From Amycolatopsis lexingtonensis (GTDB lineage Bacteria > Actinomycetota > Actinomycetes > Mycobacteriales > Pseudonocardiaceae), in assembly GCF_014873755.1 (NCBI RefSeq), contig NZ_JADBEG010000001.1, positions 8,902,501 to 8,966,500 on the forward strand: 64,000 nucleotides of DNA. Reading direction: 5' to 3'. The notes under the pieces were generated by a model. The model was given only the letters and a program-made list of their open reading frames with translations, did no database searches and was not told where the DNA came from. Both the position numbers and the translations under genes were made by a program. Shown one piece after another: positions 15,534 through 23,724 of this stretch (positions within the stretch are counted from its first letter, which is position 1; the number at the start of each line of letters is the position of its first letter).

Positions 15534-16790
15534 TCAGCTCCCCGTGACGGACGCGACGACCTCGCCCCAGATGCGCAGCGCGTCGTCGACCTGTTCGGCG
15601 TTGACGACGAGCGGCGGCACCATGCGGACGACGTTCATGTACGGCCCGCAGGTGAGCAGCAGCAGGCCGTTCTTCGACGCGGTCTGCTGCGCGGCCGCCG
15701 CCGTCGCCGCGTCGGGTTCGCCGTCCGCGGTGGTGAACTCCGAGCCGACCAGCAGCCCGAGCCCGCGCACCTCGCCGATCGCCGGCGTCTTGTCCGCGAT
15801 CACCCGCGCCCCTTCGAGCAGCTGCCGTCCGCGCTCGGCGGCGTTCTCCACCAGGTTCTCCTGCTGGATGACCTCGAGCGTCGCGATCGCGGCCGCGCAC
15901 GAGACGGCGTTGCCGCCGTACGTGCCGCCCTGCGAACCCGGGAACGCCTTCGCCATCAGCTCCTGCGAAGCGGCGATGCCGGACAGCGGGAAGCCGCTCG
16001 CCAGTCCCTTCGCGATGAGCACGATGTCGGGGGAGACGCCGAAGTGGTCGTGGCCCCAGAACTTGCCGGTGCGGCCGAAGCCGGTCTGGATCTCGTCGAC
16101 GACGAGCAGGATGCCGTGCCGGTCGGCGCGCTCGCGCAGACCCGCCATGAACTCGGTGTTCGCCGGGACGTACCCGCCCTCGCCGAGCACCGGCTCGACG
16201 AAGATCGCGGCGGTCTCGTTGGGCGCGCTGACCGTCTGGAACAGGAAGTCCAGCTCGCGCAGCGCGAACTTCGTCGCGGTCTGCTCGTCCCAGCCGTAGT
16301 GATAGGCGTAGGGGAACGGCGCGACGTGCACGCCCGCCATCAGCGGGCCGATGCCGGCGCTGAACCGCGTCCCGGACGTCGTCATCGACGCCGCCGCGAC
16401 CGTCCGGCCGTGGAAGCCGCCCTGCATGACGATGACGTTCGGGCGCTTCGTCGCCTGCCGCGCGAGCCGCAACGCCGCTTCGACGGCTTCGCTGCCCGAG
16501 TTCGCGTAGAAGAGCGAGTCCAGCCCCTCCGGCAGGACGTCGCCGAGGCGCTTGGTGAGCTCGAGCAGGGGCTGGTGCATCACCGTCGTGTACTGCCCGT
16601 GGACGAGCTTGCCGATCTGCTCCTGCGCCGCGCGCACGACGTGCGGGTGGCAGTGCCCGGTGCTCGTGACGCCGATGCCGGCGGTGAAGTCGAGGTGGCG
16701 TTTGCCGTCGACGTCGTAGAGGTAAACCCCTTCACCGTGGTCGACCACGACGGGCGTTGCCTGCTTGAGCAGCGGAGATAGCTGGGCCAT
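15534..16790 (-). CDS. Class III pyridoxal-phosphate aminotransferase (4-aminobutyrate type)
   Basis: A 418-residue omega-amino-acid aminotransferase. The PLP lysine is K261 in DIVLIAKGLASG, the pyridine-nitrogen Asp is D232 in LLVVDEIQTGFGRTG, and NSGSEAVEAALRLAR plus GGFHGRTVAAASM form the phosphate and ring-stacking sites. Such enzymes move the terminal amino group of GABA, beta-alanine, ornithine or diaminobutyrate to a keto acid. It is divergent to an aldehyde dehydrogenase that would take the resulting semialdehyde, with an operator between them. Start ATG 16790. The exact omega-amino acid is uncertain, since GABA is only the default guess. Confidence 0.9.
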   Translation of the reverse strand: MAQLSPLLKQATPVVVDHGEGVYLYDVDGKRHLDFTAGIGVTSTGHCHPHVVRAAQEQIGKLVHGQYTTVMHQPLLELTKRLGDVLPEGLDSLFYANSGSEAVEAALRLARQATKRPNVIVMQGGFHGRTVAAASMTTSGTRFSAGIGPLMAGVHVAPFPYAYHYGWDEQTATKFALRELDFLFQTVSAPNETAAIFVEPVLGEGGYVPANTEFMAGLRERADRHGILLVVDEIQTGFGRTGKFWGHDHFGVSPDIVLIAKGLASGFPLSGIAASQELMAKAFPGSQGGTYGGNAVSCAAAIATLEVIQQENLVENAAERGRQLLEGARVIADKTPAIGEVRGLGLLVGSEFTTADGEPDAATAAAAQQTASKNGLLLLTCGPYMNVVRMVPPLVVNAEQVDDALRIWGEVVASVTGS

Positions 16791-16826
16791 GGCAGCGTGC
16801 TCCTAGGTCGGTTGAGCGGGTTGTCG

Positions 16827-16838
16827 ATTGTTGACAAT
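16827..16838. promoter_or_regulatory. GntR-type operator ATTGTTGACAAT, site A
   Basis: A dyad with 5-bp arms ATTGT/ACAAT lies in the 92-nt divergent promoter between the aminotransferase (start 16790) and the aldehyde dehydrogenase (start 16883). The same word recurs at 21768 and 22686, each time upstream of genes in this locus. It fits the TTGTnnACAA style seen for FCD-type GntR proteins. Confidence 0.7.
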
Positions 16839-16882
16839 ATCCATAGCATGGCCCTCGGGACAACACGTGAGGAGCAGTCGGG

Positions 16883-18346
16883 ATGAGCGCGAGCACCGAA
16901 TCCGGCGTCGTCGACGCGGTCGGCAAGGAACTGTTCATCGGCGGCAAGTGGGTCGCCGCCGAGTCCGGGAAGACCTTCCCGGTGGTCGACCCGGCCACCG
17001 GCAAGGAGCTGTGCCAGGTCGCCGACGCCTCCCCGGCGGACGGCCTCGCCGCGCTGGACGCCGCCGTCGCCGCGCAATCGGACTTCGCGAAGATGGCGCC
17101 GCGGGAGCGCGGTGAGATCCTGCGCCGGGCGTACGAGCTGCTGATGAAGCGCCAGGAGGAGCTGGCGCTGCTCATGACGCTCGAGATGGGCAAGCCGCTC
17201 GCCGAGTCGAAGGGCGAGATCGCCTACGCCGCGGAGTTCTTCCGCTGGTTCGCCGAAGAGGCCGTCCGCATCGACGGCGGCTTCGCGACCGCCCCGAACG
17301 GCGTGGGCCGGTTCCTCATCACGAAGCAGCCGGTCGGCCCGACGCTGCTGATCACGCCGTGGAACTTCCCGATGGCGATGGGCACGCGCAAGATCGGCCC
17401 GGCGATCGCCGCGGGCTGCACGTCGGTGATCAAGCCCGCCGCGCAGACGCCGCTGTCGATGCTCGCGCTGGCCGGCATCCTCGCCGAAGCCGGGCTGCCC
17501 GAAGGCGTGCTCAACGTCATCACGACCAGCGACTCCGGCGGCGTGATGGAGCCGCTGATCCGCGACGGACGCGCCCGCAAGCTCTCGTTCACCGGCTCCA
17601 CCGGCGTCGGCCGCAAGCTGCTGGAGCAGTGCGCCGACAAGATCCTCCGCACGTCGATGGAGCTGGGCGGCAACGCGCCGTTCCTGGTCTTCGACGACGC
17701 CGACATGGACGCGGCCATCGACGGCGCGATGCAGGCGAAGATGCGCAACATCGGCGAGGCGTGCACCGCGGCGAACCGGTTCTACGTGCAGCGCGGCGTC
17801 GTCGAGGAGTTCTCGCGGCGGCTGACCGAGCGCATGCAGGCGCTGCCGATGGGGCGCGGCACCGAGAAGGACGTCGTGGTCGGCCCGCTGATCGACGACA
17901 AGGCCGTCGACAAGGTCACGGAGCTGGTCAAGGACGCCACGGACCGCGGTGCGCGCGTGCTCACCGGCGGTGCCGGCGTCGACGGGCCCGGCCACTTCTA
18001 CCAGGCCACGGTGCTCACCGACGTCCCGCAGGACGCGCGGCTGACGCACGAGGAGATCTTCGGGCCGGTCGCGCCGATCACCCCGTTCGACACCGAGGAA
18101 GAGGCGGTGGCGAAGGCGAACGACACCGAATTCGGGCTCGTCTCCTACGTCTTCACCAGCGACCTCAAGCGCGCGCTGCGCGTGTCCGAGGCCCTCGAAG
18201 CCGGCATGATCGGGCTCAACCAGGGCATCGTGTCGAACCCGGCGGCGCCGTTCGGCGGGATCAAGGCGTCCGGCCTCGGCCGCGAGGGCGGCACGGTCGG
18301 CATCGAGGAGTTCCTGGAGACCAAGTACATCGCGGTGGCCCTGTGA
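16883..18346 (+). CDS. gabD: NAD(P)-dependent aldehyde dehydrogenase (succinate-semialdehyde dehydrogenase type)
   Basis: A 487-residue aldehyde dehydrogenase that oxidises a semialdehyde to the acid. The catalytic Cys is C294 (GEACTAANRFYV), the general-base Glu is E260 (SMELGGNAP), the oxyanion Asn is N161 (TPWNFPMAM), and FTGSTGVGRKLL is the cofactor turn. The closest pattern is GabD, and its location across from a class III aminotransferase supports that role, but malonate- or related semialdehydes remain possible. The start ATG 16883 is preceded by GAGGAG. Its stop overlaps the GTG of the following dehydrogenase gene by 4 nt (GTGA), implying coupled translation. Confidence 0.9.
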   Translation: MSASTESGVVDAVGKELFIGGKWVAAESGKTFPVVDPATGKELCQVADASPADGLAALDAAVAAQSDFAKMAPRERGEILRRAYELLMKRQEELALLMTLEMGKPLAESKGEIAYAAEFFRWFAEEAVRIDGGFATAPNGVGRFLITKQPVGPTLLITPWNFPMAMGTRKIGPAIAAGCTSVIKPAAQTPLSMLALAGILAEAGLPEGVLNVITTSDSGGVMEPLIRDGRARKLSFTGSTGVGRKLLEQCADKILRTSMELGGNAPFLVFDDADMDAAIDGAMQAKMRNIGEACTAANRFYVQRGVVEEFSRRLTERMQALPMGRGTEKDVVVGPLIDDKAVDKVTELVKDATDRGARVLTGGAGVDGPGHFYQATVLTDVPQDARLTHEEIFGPVAPITPFDTEEEAVAKANDTEFGLVSYVFTSDLKRALRVSEALEAGMIGLNQGIVSNPAAPFGGIKASGLGREGGTVGIEEFLETKYIAVAL

Positions 18347-19401
18347 CGACCTACCGCTTGGCGAGCATCCCCGGTGACGGGATCGGTGTCGACGTCACGG
18401 TCGAGGCCCGCAAGGTCCTCGACCGGGCGGCCGCCCGCTTCGGCTTTTCCTTGGAGTGGAACGAATTCGACTGGAGTTGCGAAAGGTACGCGCAACTCGG
18501 CGCGATGATGCCGGAAGACGGTGTCGCGCAGCTTTCGGCGTACGACGGGATCCTGCTCGGCGCGGTCGGCTTTCCCGGGGTGCCGGACCACGTTTCGCTG
18601 TGGGGCCTGCTGATCCCGCTGCGGCGCGCGTTCCAGCAGTACGTCAACCTGCGCCCGGTGCGGCTGCTCCCGGGCACGACGTCCGTGCTGGCCGGGCGGA
18701 AGGCCGAGGAGCTGGAGCTGGTCATCGTCCGCGAGAATTCCGAAGGCGAGTACTCCGCGATCGGCGGGCGGCACAACGCCGGGCGGCCGGACGAGTTCGT
18801 CGTGCAGGAATCGGTGTTCACGCGCGTCGGCGTCGAACGGATCATCCGGTACGCCTTCGAGCTGGCGCGTACGCGGTCTTCGCGCGTTTGCTCGGCGACG
18901 AAGTCCAACGGCCTGATCCACTCGATGCCGTTCTGGGACGAGATCTTCGCCGAGGTCGCCGCCGATTTCCCGGATGTCCACAGTGAACAGATGCACGTGG
19001 ATGCACTGGCCGCGCGGATGGTTCAGGCGCCGGACCGGCTCGACGTCGTGGTGGCGTCGAACCTCTTCGGCGACATCCTGAGCGACCTGGCGGCCGCGAT
19101 CACGGGTGGTCTCGGCATGGCGCCGTCCGGCAACATCAACCCATCGGGTGAATCCCCGTCGATGTTCGAGGCGGTCCACGGGAGCGCTCCGGACATCGCC
19201 GGACAGGGGATCGCGAACCCCGTGGCGCAGATCCTGGCGGCCGCGATGCTGGTCGAACACCTGGGCGAAACCGTTGCCGCACAAGCGATCCGCGCCGCCG
19301 TGGACCGCGTCCTCGACGAGGGCCGCGTGCGCACCCCCGACCTCGGCGGCACGGATACCACAGAACGGCTCGGCACGGCGGTGGCCGAAGCACTGGGCTG
19401 A
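18343..19401 (+). CDS. Isocitrate/isopropylmalate-family dehydrogenase (tartrate / D-malate dehydrogenase type)
   Basis: A 352-residue decarboxylating dehydrogenase of the beta-hydroxyacid family. SIPGDGIGVDVT is the N-terminal motif, VIVRENSEGEYSAIGGR is the signature of the tartrate/D-malate subgroup, and LDVVVASNLFGDILSDLAAAITGGLGMAPSGNIN carries the metal-binding aspartates. Members oxidise D-malate, tartrate or 3-isopropylmalate with NAD and Mn. GTG 18343 overlaps the aldehyde dehydrogenase stop, so both enzymes belong to one pathway. The presence of a 2-hydroxydicarboxylate oxidase beside semialdehyde enzymes suggests that the pathway yields malate-like intermediates; this is inference. 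Confidence 0.88.
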   Translation: MTTYRLASIPGDGIGVDVTVEARKVLDRAAARFGFSLEWNEFDWSCERYAQLGAMMPEDGVAQLSAYDGILLGAVGFPGVPDHVSLWGLLIPLRRAFQQYVNLRPVRLLPGTTSVLAGRKAEELELVIVRENSEGEYSAIGGRHNAGRPDEFVVQESVFTRVGVERIIRYAFELARTRSSRVCSATKSNGLIHSMPFWDEIFAEVAADFPDVHSEQMHVDALAARMVQAPDRLDVVVASNLFGDILSDLAAAITGGLGMAPSGNINPSGESPSMFEAVHGSAPDIAGQGIANPVAQILAAAMLVEHLGETVAAQAIRAAVDRVLDEGRVRTPDLGGTDTTERLGTAVAEALG

Positions 19402-19461
19402 GTTTTTGTCGGTGCCCTCCGGCACGGTGGCCACAAGCCCACCGAGGGGGAGGAGAAACCG

Positions 19462-19932
19462 ATGTGCTGGCAATGTGAAAACCCGGATCGGCCACAGTCC
19501 GATTACCTGACGATGCTCCAGGAGAAGGTGGCCGACCGGGGCTGGCTCGTGCAAGGCGTGGAGGGCAACGAGCTGTATCCGCCGTGGGCCTACACGATCG
19601 GGCTCAGCGGGTACGGCCTGCCCGAACTGGTCACGACCGGCTTACCGCTCGAGGAAGCCGCCGAACTGCTCAACGACCTCGCGTCGCACGCGCTGCACGC
19701 GTCGCCACCCGAGCCGGGGGAGCGCATTCCGCTGCGGGACGGTCCGCTGGTCGAGGTCGTCCCGCTGACGGAGCCGTCGGCGCACCTGGTGTTCGCGGTC
19801 GCCCTGTACGGCCCGGAAATCCGTGCGCTGCAACTGGTCCACGCGGACGAGCAGGGCCGCTGGCCGTGGTCGCCCGACTTCCGCGACGGCAGAGGCGGCC
19901 AGCCGGTGCTGGGGGTGCGCCGTGCCGGCTGA
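19462..19932 (+). CDS. DUF4262 domain protein
   Basis: A 156-residue protein with the DUF4262 start MCWQCENPDRPQSDYLTML, then GWLVQGVEGNELYPPWAYTIGLSGYGLPELVTTGL. The family is common in actinobacteria and uncharacterised; the N-terminal Cys-x-x-Cys might bind a metal. A very good site GGGGGAGGAG precedes ATG 19462. It follows the dehydrogenase by 60 nt in the same direction, but its role in that pathway is doubtful, because DUF4262 genes occur in many contexts. Confidence 0.85.
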   Translation: MCWQCENPDRPQSDYLTMLQEKVADRGWLVQGVEGNELYPPWAYTIGLSGYGLPELVTTGLPLEEAAELLNDLASHALHASPPEPGERIPLRDGPLVEVVPLTEPSAHLVFAVALYGPEIRALQLVHADEQGRWPWSPDFRDGRGGQPVLGVRRAG

Positions 19933-20278
19933 CTGCGCGTGCAGAGTGCCCAGGAACTGCTTCCCGATACCCGTGCCGGCGGTCCACGCGCGCGTGCCGT
20001 CCGGCCGGGTGGGGATGGTGACCGTCCGGCTGGACGAGCCGGCCTGGGTGGACGAGCGCGGTGCCTGGACGGACGAAACGGCCGGCCGGGCAGGGGAATC
20101 GGCCGCGTGGCGGGCCGAACCGGCGGCATCCGTGGACGAGCCGGCGGCGGCGGAACCGGCCGCGGACGAGCGGGCCGCGGCGTCGGAGGAATGGGCGGAC
20201 GAGCCGGGCGACGAGGTGCGCGGGCCGTCCGTCACGGTCCGCGTGTCGCCCCTGCGGTCGCGCTTGGCGGCCTTCCGG
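19933..20278. other. Low-complexity spacer rich in GGACGAG and CCGGC words
   Basis: This 346-nt gap between the DUF4262 and GntR genes is built of short recurring words such as GACGAGCCGGC and GGCGG. One frame on the plus strand would give an acidic Ala/Glu/Asp-rich chain and one on the minus strand a Ser/Ala-rich chain, neither with a plausible start or conserved motif. I read it as non-coding or as the eroded 3' end of a gene. Confidence 0.5.
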
Positions 20279-20998
20279 TCACGCGTTTCCCGGTACCGGC
20301 GGCGCGTGCCCGTCCCGGAGGCTGGTGCCGGGCGCGAGCCGCTGCACCGCGTCCTCCATGTGCGCCTCGAGGAGTGCCAGCGCCGTCTCCTCGTCGCCGT
20401 CCCGCAGCGCCTGGATGAGCTTCGTGTGCTCTTCCACGCGTTCTTCGACCCGCTGGTAAGTGCCCTGCAGCGCGGTGAGGCACATCCGCGTCTCGATGAG
20501 GAGCGTCCGGGCCATCCGGACGAGCCGCTTGCTGCCGGAAGCGTCGATGAGGGCCTCGTGGAACTTGAGGTCCGCGGTGGAGAGCGCGTTCGGATCGTCT
20601 TCACTGGCGGCGGTCGCCATCTCCGCGACGGTGTGTTCGAGCAGGTCCGCGATCCGGTCACGGTCCCCGCCGCGCAGCGCGCGAAGCATGGCGGCGCGTT
20701 CGATCGCCGTGCGAGCTGCGTAAATGTCGTAGACGTCCCCGGGCTCGAGGTCGATCACGAACAGCCCGCGGTGCCGCTCGCTGCGCAGGAGTCCCTCGGA
20801 GACCAGATGCTGCATGGCCTCCCGGAGCGGCCCCCGTGACACCTGGAACCGTGCGGCCAGCTCGGTTTCGCCGAGCTGGGTCCCGGGCGGGAGGGCGCCG
20901 GTCATGATCGCGTCACGCAGCTGACGGGCGATGACGGCGGCCGTCGACTCGCGGCTGACCGGCTCGATCTCGGGCAGCATGCCCGGCGGCAGGGCCAT
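20279..20998 (-). CDS. GntR family transcriptional regulator, FCD/FadR subfamily
   Basis: A 239-residue repressor-type regulator. A winged helix at about residues 15-85 (AVIARQLRDAIMTGALPPGTQL, ELAARFQVSRGPLREAMQHLVSEGLL) is followed by the all-helical FCD ligand domain, with the metal-site residues in FHEALIDASGS and the His-containing VEEHTKLIQALRDGD. It lies 1 nt after the racemase-family gene and is co-transcribed with it from a promoter carrying operator site B. Three copies of that operator in this locus indicate autoregulation plus control of the two other units. The inducer is likely a carboxylic acid from the pathway. Confidence 0.93.
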   Translation of the reverse strand: MALPPGMLPEIEPVSRESTAAVIARQLRDAIMTGALPPGTQLGETELAARFQVSRGPLREAMQHLVSEGLLRSERHRGLFVIDLEPGDVYDIYAARTAIERAAMLRALRGGDRDRIADLLEHTVAEMATAASEDDPNALSTADLKFHEALIDASGSKRLVRMARTLLIETRMCLTALQGTYQRVEERVEEHTKLIQALRDGDEETALALLEAHMEDAVQRLAPGTSLRDGHAPPVPGNA

Positions 20999-20999
20999 G

Positions 21000-21746
21000 T
21001 CAGGCGCTCCCGTCCGGCAGATGCCGGAAGAGGGCGCCGAGCGAGCGGACGAGGCGGTGCCGCCCGGTCAGGCGCAGCCCCTCCCACACCGTGACCTGGT
21101 TGGCGGTCAGCACGGGCTTCTTCAGCGCGGCTTCGATGGCGTTGATCTCGGCGAGGGTCCGCATCGCGGTGTCCGGCACGAAGACGGCGTCGGCGTCGTC
21201 GTGGTCGTGGCGCACGGCGAGCTCGACGACGGCCTCCGGGCTCATGGCGCCGACTTCGGCGGCCGTGATGATGTCCGCGCTGGCCATGGACACGACCTCG
21301 ATGCCGCCGGTCTTGAGGAAGTCGACGAACAGCCGGGCGATGTCGTCCGGGTAGCTGGCGGCCACGGCGACCCGCTTGACGCCCAGGGCGTGCGCGGCGT
21401 GCACGAACGCGAAGGAGGTGCTGGAGGCCGGGACCCCGGCGACGGCGGACAGGCGGTCGGCCTGGTCACGGGCGCCGTCCCAGCCGTAGACGAAGCTGCC
21501 GCTGGTGCAGGCCCAGATGATCGCGTCGGGCTCGTGCTTCTTGAGCAGCGCGGCGCCGTCGGCGAGGCGGCTTTCGCTGCCGAGGTCGAGCAGTTCGGCC
21601 ACCGCGTGCTTGTCGGTGCCGTAGATGTGCTCGACCGCGAGCCGGATGTCGCCCTCGTCGGCGGCCATGCCGCCGAGCAGCTGCTCGGCCAGCCGGTAGT
21701 CGTCTTCGGCCGCGTGGTCGGGGTAGATGAAACCGATGGTGGTCAC
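21000..21746 (-). CDS. Asp/Glu racemase superfamily protein, single-cysteine type
   Basis: A 248-residue protein related to maleate cis-trans isomerase and arylmalonate decarboxylase. The first catalytic cysteine is present, C80 in IIWACTSGSFVYG, but the second cysteine position is replaced by a Pro-Asp-Thr sequence (VFVPDTAMRTL, residues 189-197). Two-cysteine chemistry is therefore impossible, and a decarboxylase, lyase or binding role is more likely than racemisation. GTG 21746 has a perfect GGAGG 5 nt upstream. It forms an operon with the GntR gene, and its promoter holds operator B. Confidence 0.88.
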   Translation of the reverse strand: MTTIGFIYPDHAAEDDYRLAEQLLGGMAADEGDIRLAVEHIYGTDKHAVAELLDLGSESRLADGAALLKKHEPDAIIWACTSGSFVYGWDGARDQADRLSAVAGVPASSTSFAFVHAAHALGVKRVAVAASYPDDIARLFVDFLKTGGIEVVSMASADIITAAEVGAMSPEAVVELAVRHDHDDADAVFVPDTAMRTLAEINAIEAALKKPVLTANQVTVWEGLRLTGRHRLVRSLGALFRHLPDGSA

Positions 21747-21767
21747 GGAACCTCCGGAGGGACGCAA

Positions 21768-21779
21768 ATTGTCGACAAT
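21768..21779. promoter_or_regulatory. GntR-type operator ATTGTCGACAAT, site B
   Basis: A perfect 12-bp palindrome 21 nt upstream of GTG 21746, in the promoter of the racemase-GntR operon. It shares 11 of 12 positions with sites A and C and implies autoregulation by the GntR protein. Confidence 0.72.
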
Positions 21780-21880
21780 GCTAGAGGGGTGGTCAAGGAA
21801 AACCTTCACGACCTGCCGGGCGCTCCCCGACATGTTCGTCCACGTCGAAGTCGCTCCGGGCGCCGGGCGGGCGCGTTCTC

Positions 21881-22621
21881 TCAAGACACGTCACGAAGCC
21901 ACTTCCCGGGTCCGACGATCGGGAGGCCCATCCGACGCAGGCACGCCCACATCGTCAGCTGGTTGGCGGTGAGCACCGGCTTGCCGAGCGCGGCCTCCAG
22001 CGGCTCGATCAGGTCGTAGGTGGGGAGGTTGGTGCAGCTGACGAAGATCGCTTCGGCCTCGCCGTGGTCGGCGGCGAGGATGCGCTCGGCGATGGTCCGG
22101 TAGCTGACCTTCCAGATGCCGCCGCCCAGCCCGAGGTGGTCGCTGGCGACCGTCTCGACGTTCAGCTCGCCCAGGAAGTCGTGCAGGGCCTGGGTGAGGT
22201 CGCCGTCGTACGGCGTAAGCACCGAGACGCGGTGCAGGTCGAGCTGGTGCAGCACCTCGGCCAGCGCGCCCGAGGTGGTGACCGCGTCCGGCGCGCCCGC
22301 GTCGCAGATCGCCTTCGTCAGCGAGCGCTCGTAGTCGACGCCGTTGACGAAGCTGCCGGACGTGCAGAGGTAGGCGACGACCTCGGGCTCGACGTGCAGG
22401 ACGTCGCGGGTGGCGCTGGCCAGGTGGTGGCTGTCGCTGACGAGGCGTGCCATCTCCATGCTGACCGGCACCGGTTCGTACGGCGTGCGGGCGAGGTGGA
22501 GGGACACCTCCATCGGGACCCAGCGCCAGAGTTCGCGCTCCAGCGCGAGGTCGAACGGGGCGATCACACCGATGCCCCGCTGGGCCAGCGGGCCGTCGAA
22601 CGCCAGGAAGTCGAAATCCAA
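21881..22621 (-). CDS. Maleate isomerase-like Asp/Glu racemase family protein, two-cysteine type
   Basis: A 246-residue paralogue of the downstream protein. Both active-site cysteines of the superfamily are in place: C86 in VAYLCTSGSFVNG and C196 in AIFVSCTNLPTYDLIEPLE, as in maleate cis-trans isomerase and EutA. It should be able to isomerise or racemise a small dicarboxylate or amino-acid derivative through a cysteine thiol pair. The gene is divergent to the hydroxyacid dehydrogenase with operator C between, and is separated from its paralogue by 134 nt. The actual substrate is unknown. Confidence 0.9.
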   Translation of the reverse strand: MDFDFLAFDGPLAQRGIGVIAPFDLALERELWRWVPMEVSLHLARTPYEPVPVSMEMARLVSDSHHLASATRDVLHVEPEVVAYLCTSGSFVNGVDYERSLTKAICDAGAPDAVTTSGALAEVLHQLDLHRVSVLTPYDGDLTQALHDFLGELNVETVASDHLGLGGGIWKVSYRTIAERILAADHGEAEAIFVSCTNLPTYDLIEPLEAALGKPVLTANQLTMWACLRRMGLPIVGPGKWLRDVS

Positions 22622-22685
22622 GGCTCAGCCTCCGGAATACGTCTGCACTTGATGACACGTCCGGTGCTCCGGGGGTCGTTCCTCG

Positions 22686-22699
22686 GATTGTTGACAATC
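22686..22699. promoter_or_regulatory. GntR-type operator GATTGTTGACAATC, site C
   Basis: A dyad with 6-bp arms GATTGT/ACAATC lies between the divergent maleate-isomerase-like gene (start 22621) and the 2-hydroxyacid dehydrogenase gene (start 22726). It contains the same core as sites A and B. Confidence 0.72.
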
Positions 22700-22725
22700 A
22701 TACGAGCCGCTTTTACCGTGTCAAC

Positions 22726-23724
22726 GTGATCGCCTCGGAAAACCAGGAAGCTCCGGTCCTGGCAGTGCTCTGTGGCGAGCACCGCCCACCGGACATGCGT
22801 GCTGTCGAATCCGGGGCGGTCGTGCGTTACACGGACGCCGCGGGTCTGGCCGAAGCGTTGTCCGGAGCGGACGCGTTGTTCGTCTACGACTTCCTCTCCA
22901 CGGCCGTGCCCGGAGCCTGGCACGCGGCCGATCGCCTGCGCTGGCTGCACATCGCGAGCGCGGGCGTCGACCCGGTGCTGTTCCCCGGGCTGGTGGAAAG
23001 CGACGTGGTCCTGACGAATTCGCGGGGAGTCTTCGACGACGCCATCGCGGAGTACGTGCTCGGCGTCGTCCTCGCGTTCGCGAAGGACTTCGCGCGGTCG
23101 CACGACCTGCAGCGCGAGGGCCGCTGGCTGCACCGCGAGAGCGAGCGGATCGCCGGGCGCGAGGTGGTGGTCGTCGGCACCGGGCCGATCGGCCGGGCCA
23201 TCGCGCGGCTGCTGCGCGCCGCCGGGATGCGGGTGAGCGGAGCCGGGCGCCGGGAGCGCACCGGGGACCCCGACTTCGGTGTCGTGCACGAGTCCGCGCG
23301 GCTCACCGAGGTGCTGCCGCACGCCGACTACGTCGTCGCCGTGGCGCCGCTGACCGAGCACACCAAAGGCATGTTCGACGCGCGCGCGTTCGCCGCGATG
23401 AAGCCGTCGGCGCGGTTCGTCAACGTCGGGCGGGGCGAGCTGGTCGTGACGTCCGACCTGGTCGACGCGCTCCGGAGCGGGTCCATCGCCGGCGCCGCGC
23501 TCGACGTGTTCGACACCGAGCCGCTGCCGCCGGAAAGCCCGCTGTGGACCCTGCCGGACGTGCTGGTCTCGCCGCACATGTCCGGTGACTTCGTCGGCTG
23601 GCGGAACACGCTGGTCGAAGTGTTCGCGGAGAACTTCCGCCGCTGGCGCGCCGGGGAACCGCTGCGCAATGTCGTCGACAAGACGCTCGGCTACGTGCCG
23701 TCGGGGAACCAGGGAGCCGGATGA
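22726..23724 (+). CDS. D-isomer-specific 2-hydroxyacid dehydrogenase
   Basis: A 332-residue NAD-dependent dehydrogenase reducing or oxidising D-2-hydroxy acids and 2-keto acids. The Rossmann site is VVVVGTGPIGRAIARLL; catalytic Arg lies in FVNVGRGELVVTSDLV, Glu in DVFDTEPLPPESPLW and His in VLVSPHMSGDF. The start GTG 22726 lacks a ribosome site. Its stop overlaps the ATG of the amidase gene (ATGA). Operator C sits upstream. It likely processes a hydroxy or keto acid generated in the same GntR-controlled pathway. Confidence 0.92.
   Translation: MIASENQEAPVLAVLCGEHRPPDMRAVESGAVVRYTDAAGLAEALSGADALFVYDFLSTAVPGAWHAADRLRWLHIASAGVDPVLFPGLVESDVVLTNSRGVFDDAIAEYVLGVVLAFAKDFARSHDLQREGRWLHRESERIAGREVVVVGTGPIGRAIARLLRAAGMRVSGAGRRERTGDPDFGVVHESARLTEVLPHADYVVAVAPLTEHTKGMFDARAFAAMKPSARFVNVGRGELVVTSDLVDALRSGSIAGAALDVFDTEPLPPESPLWTLPDVLVSPHMSGDFVGWRNTLVEVFAENFRRWRAGEPLRNVVDKTLGYVPSGNQGAG

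Noticed and set aside
19823..20839. A long plus-strand frame across the spacer and the GntR gene
   Set aside because: Low-complexity acidic sequence followed by pure antisense of the GntR gene; no plausible start or domain.
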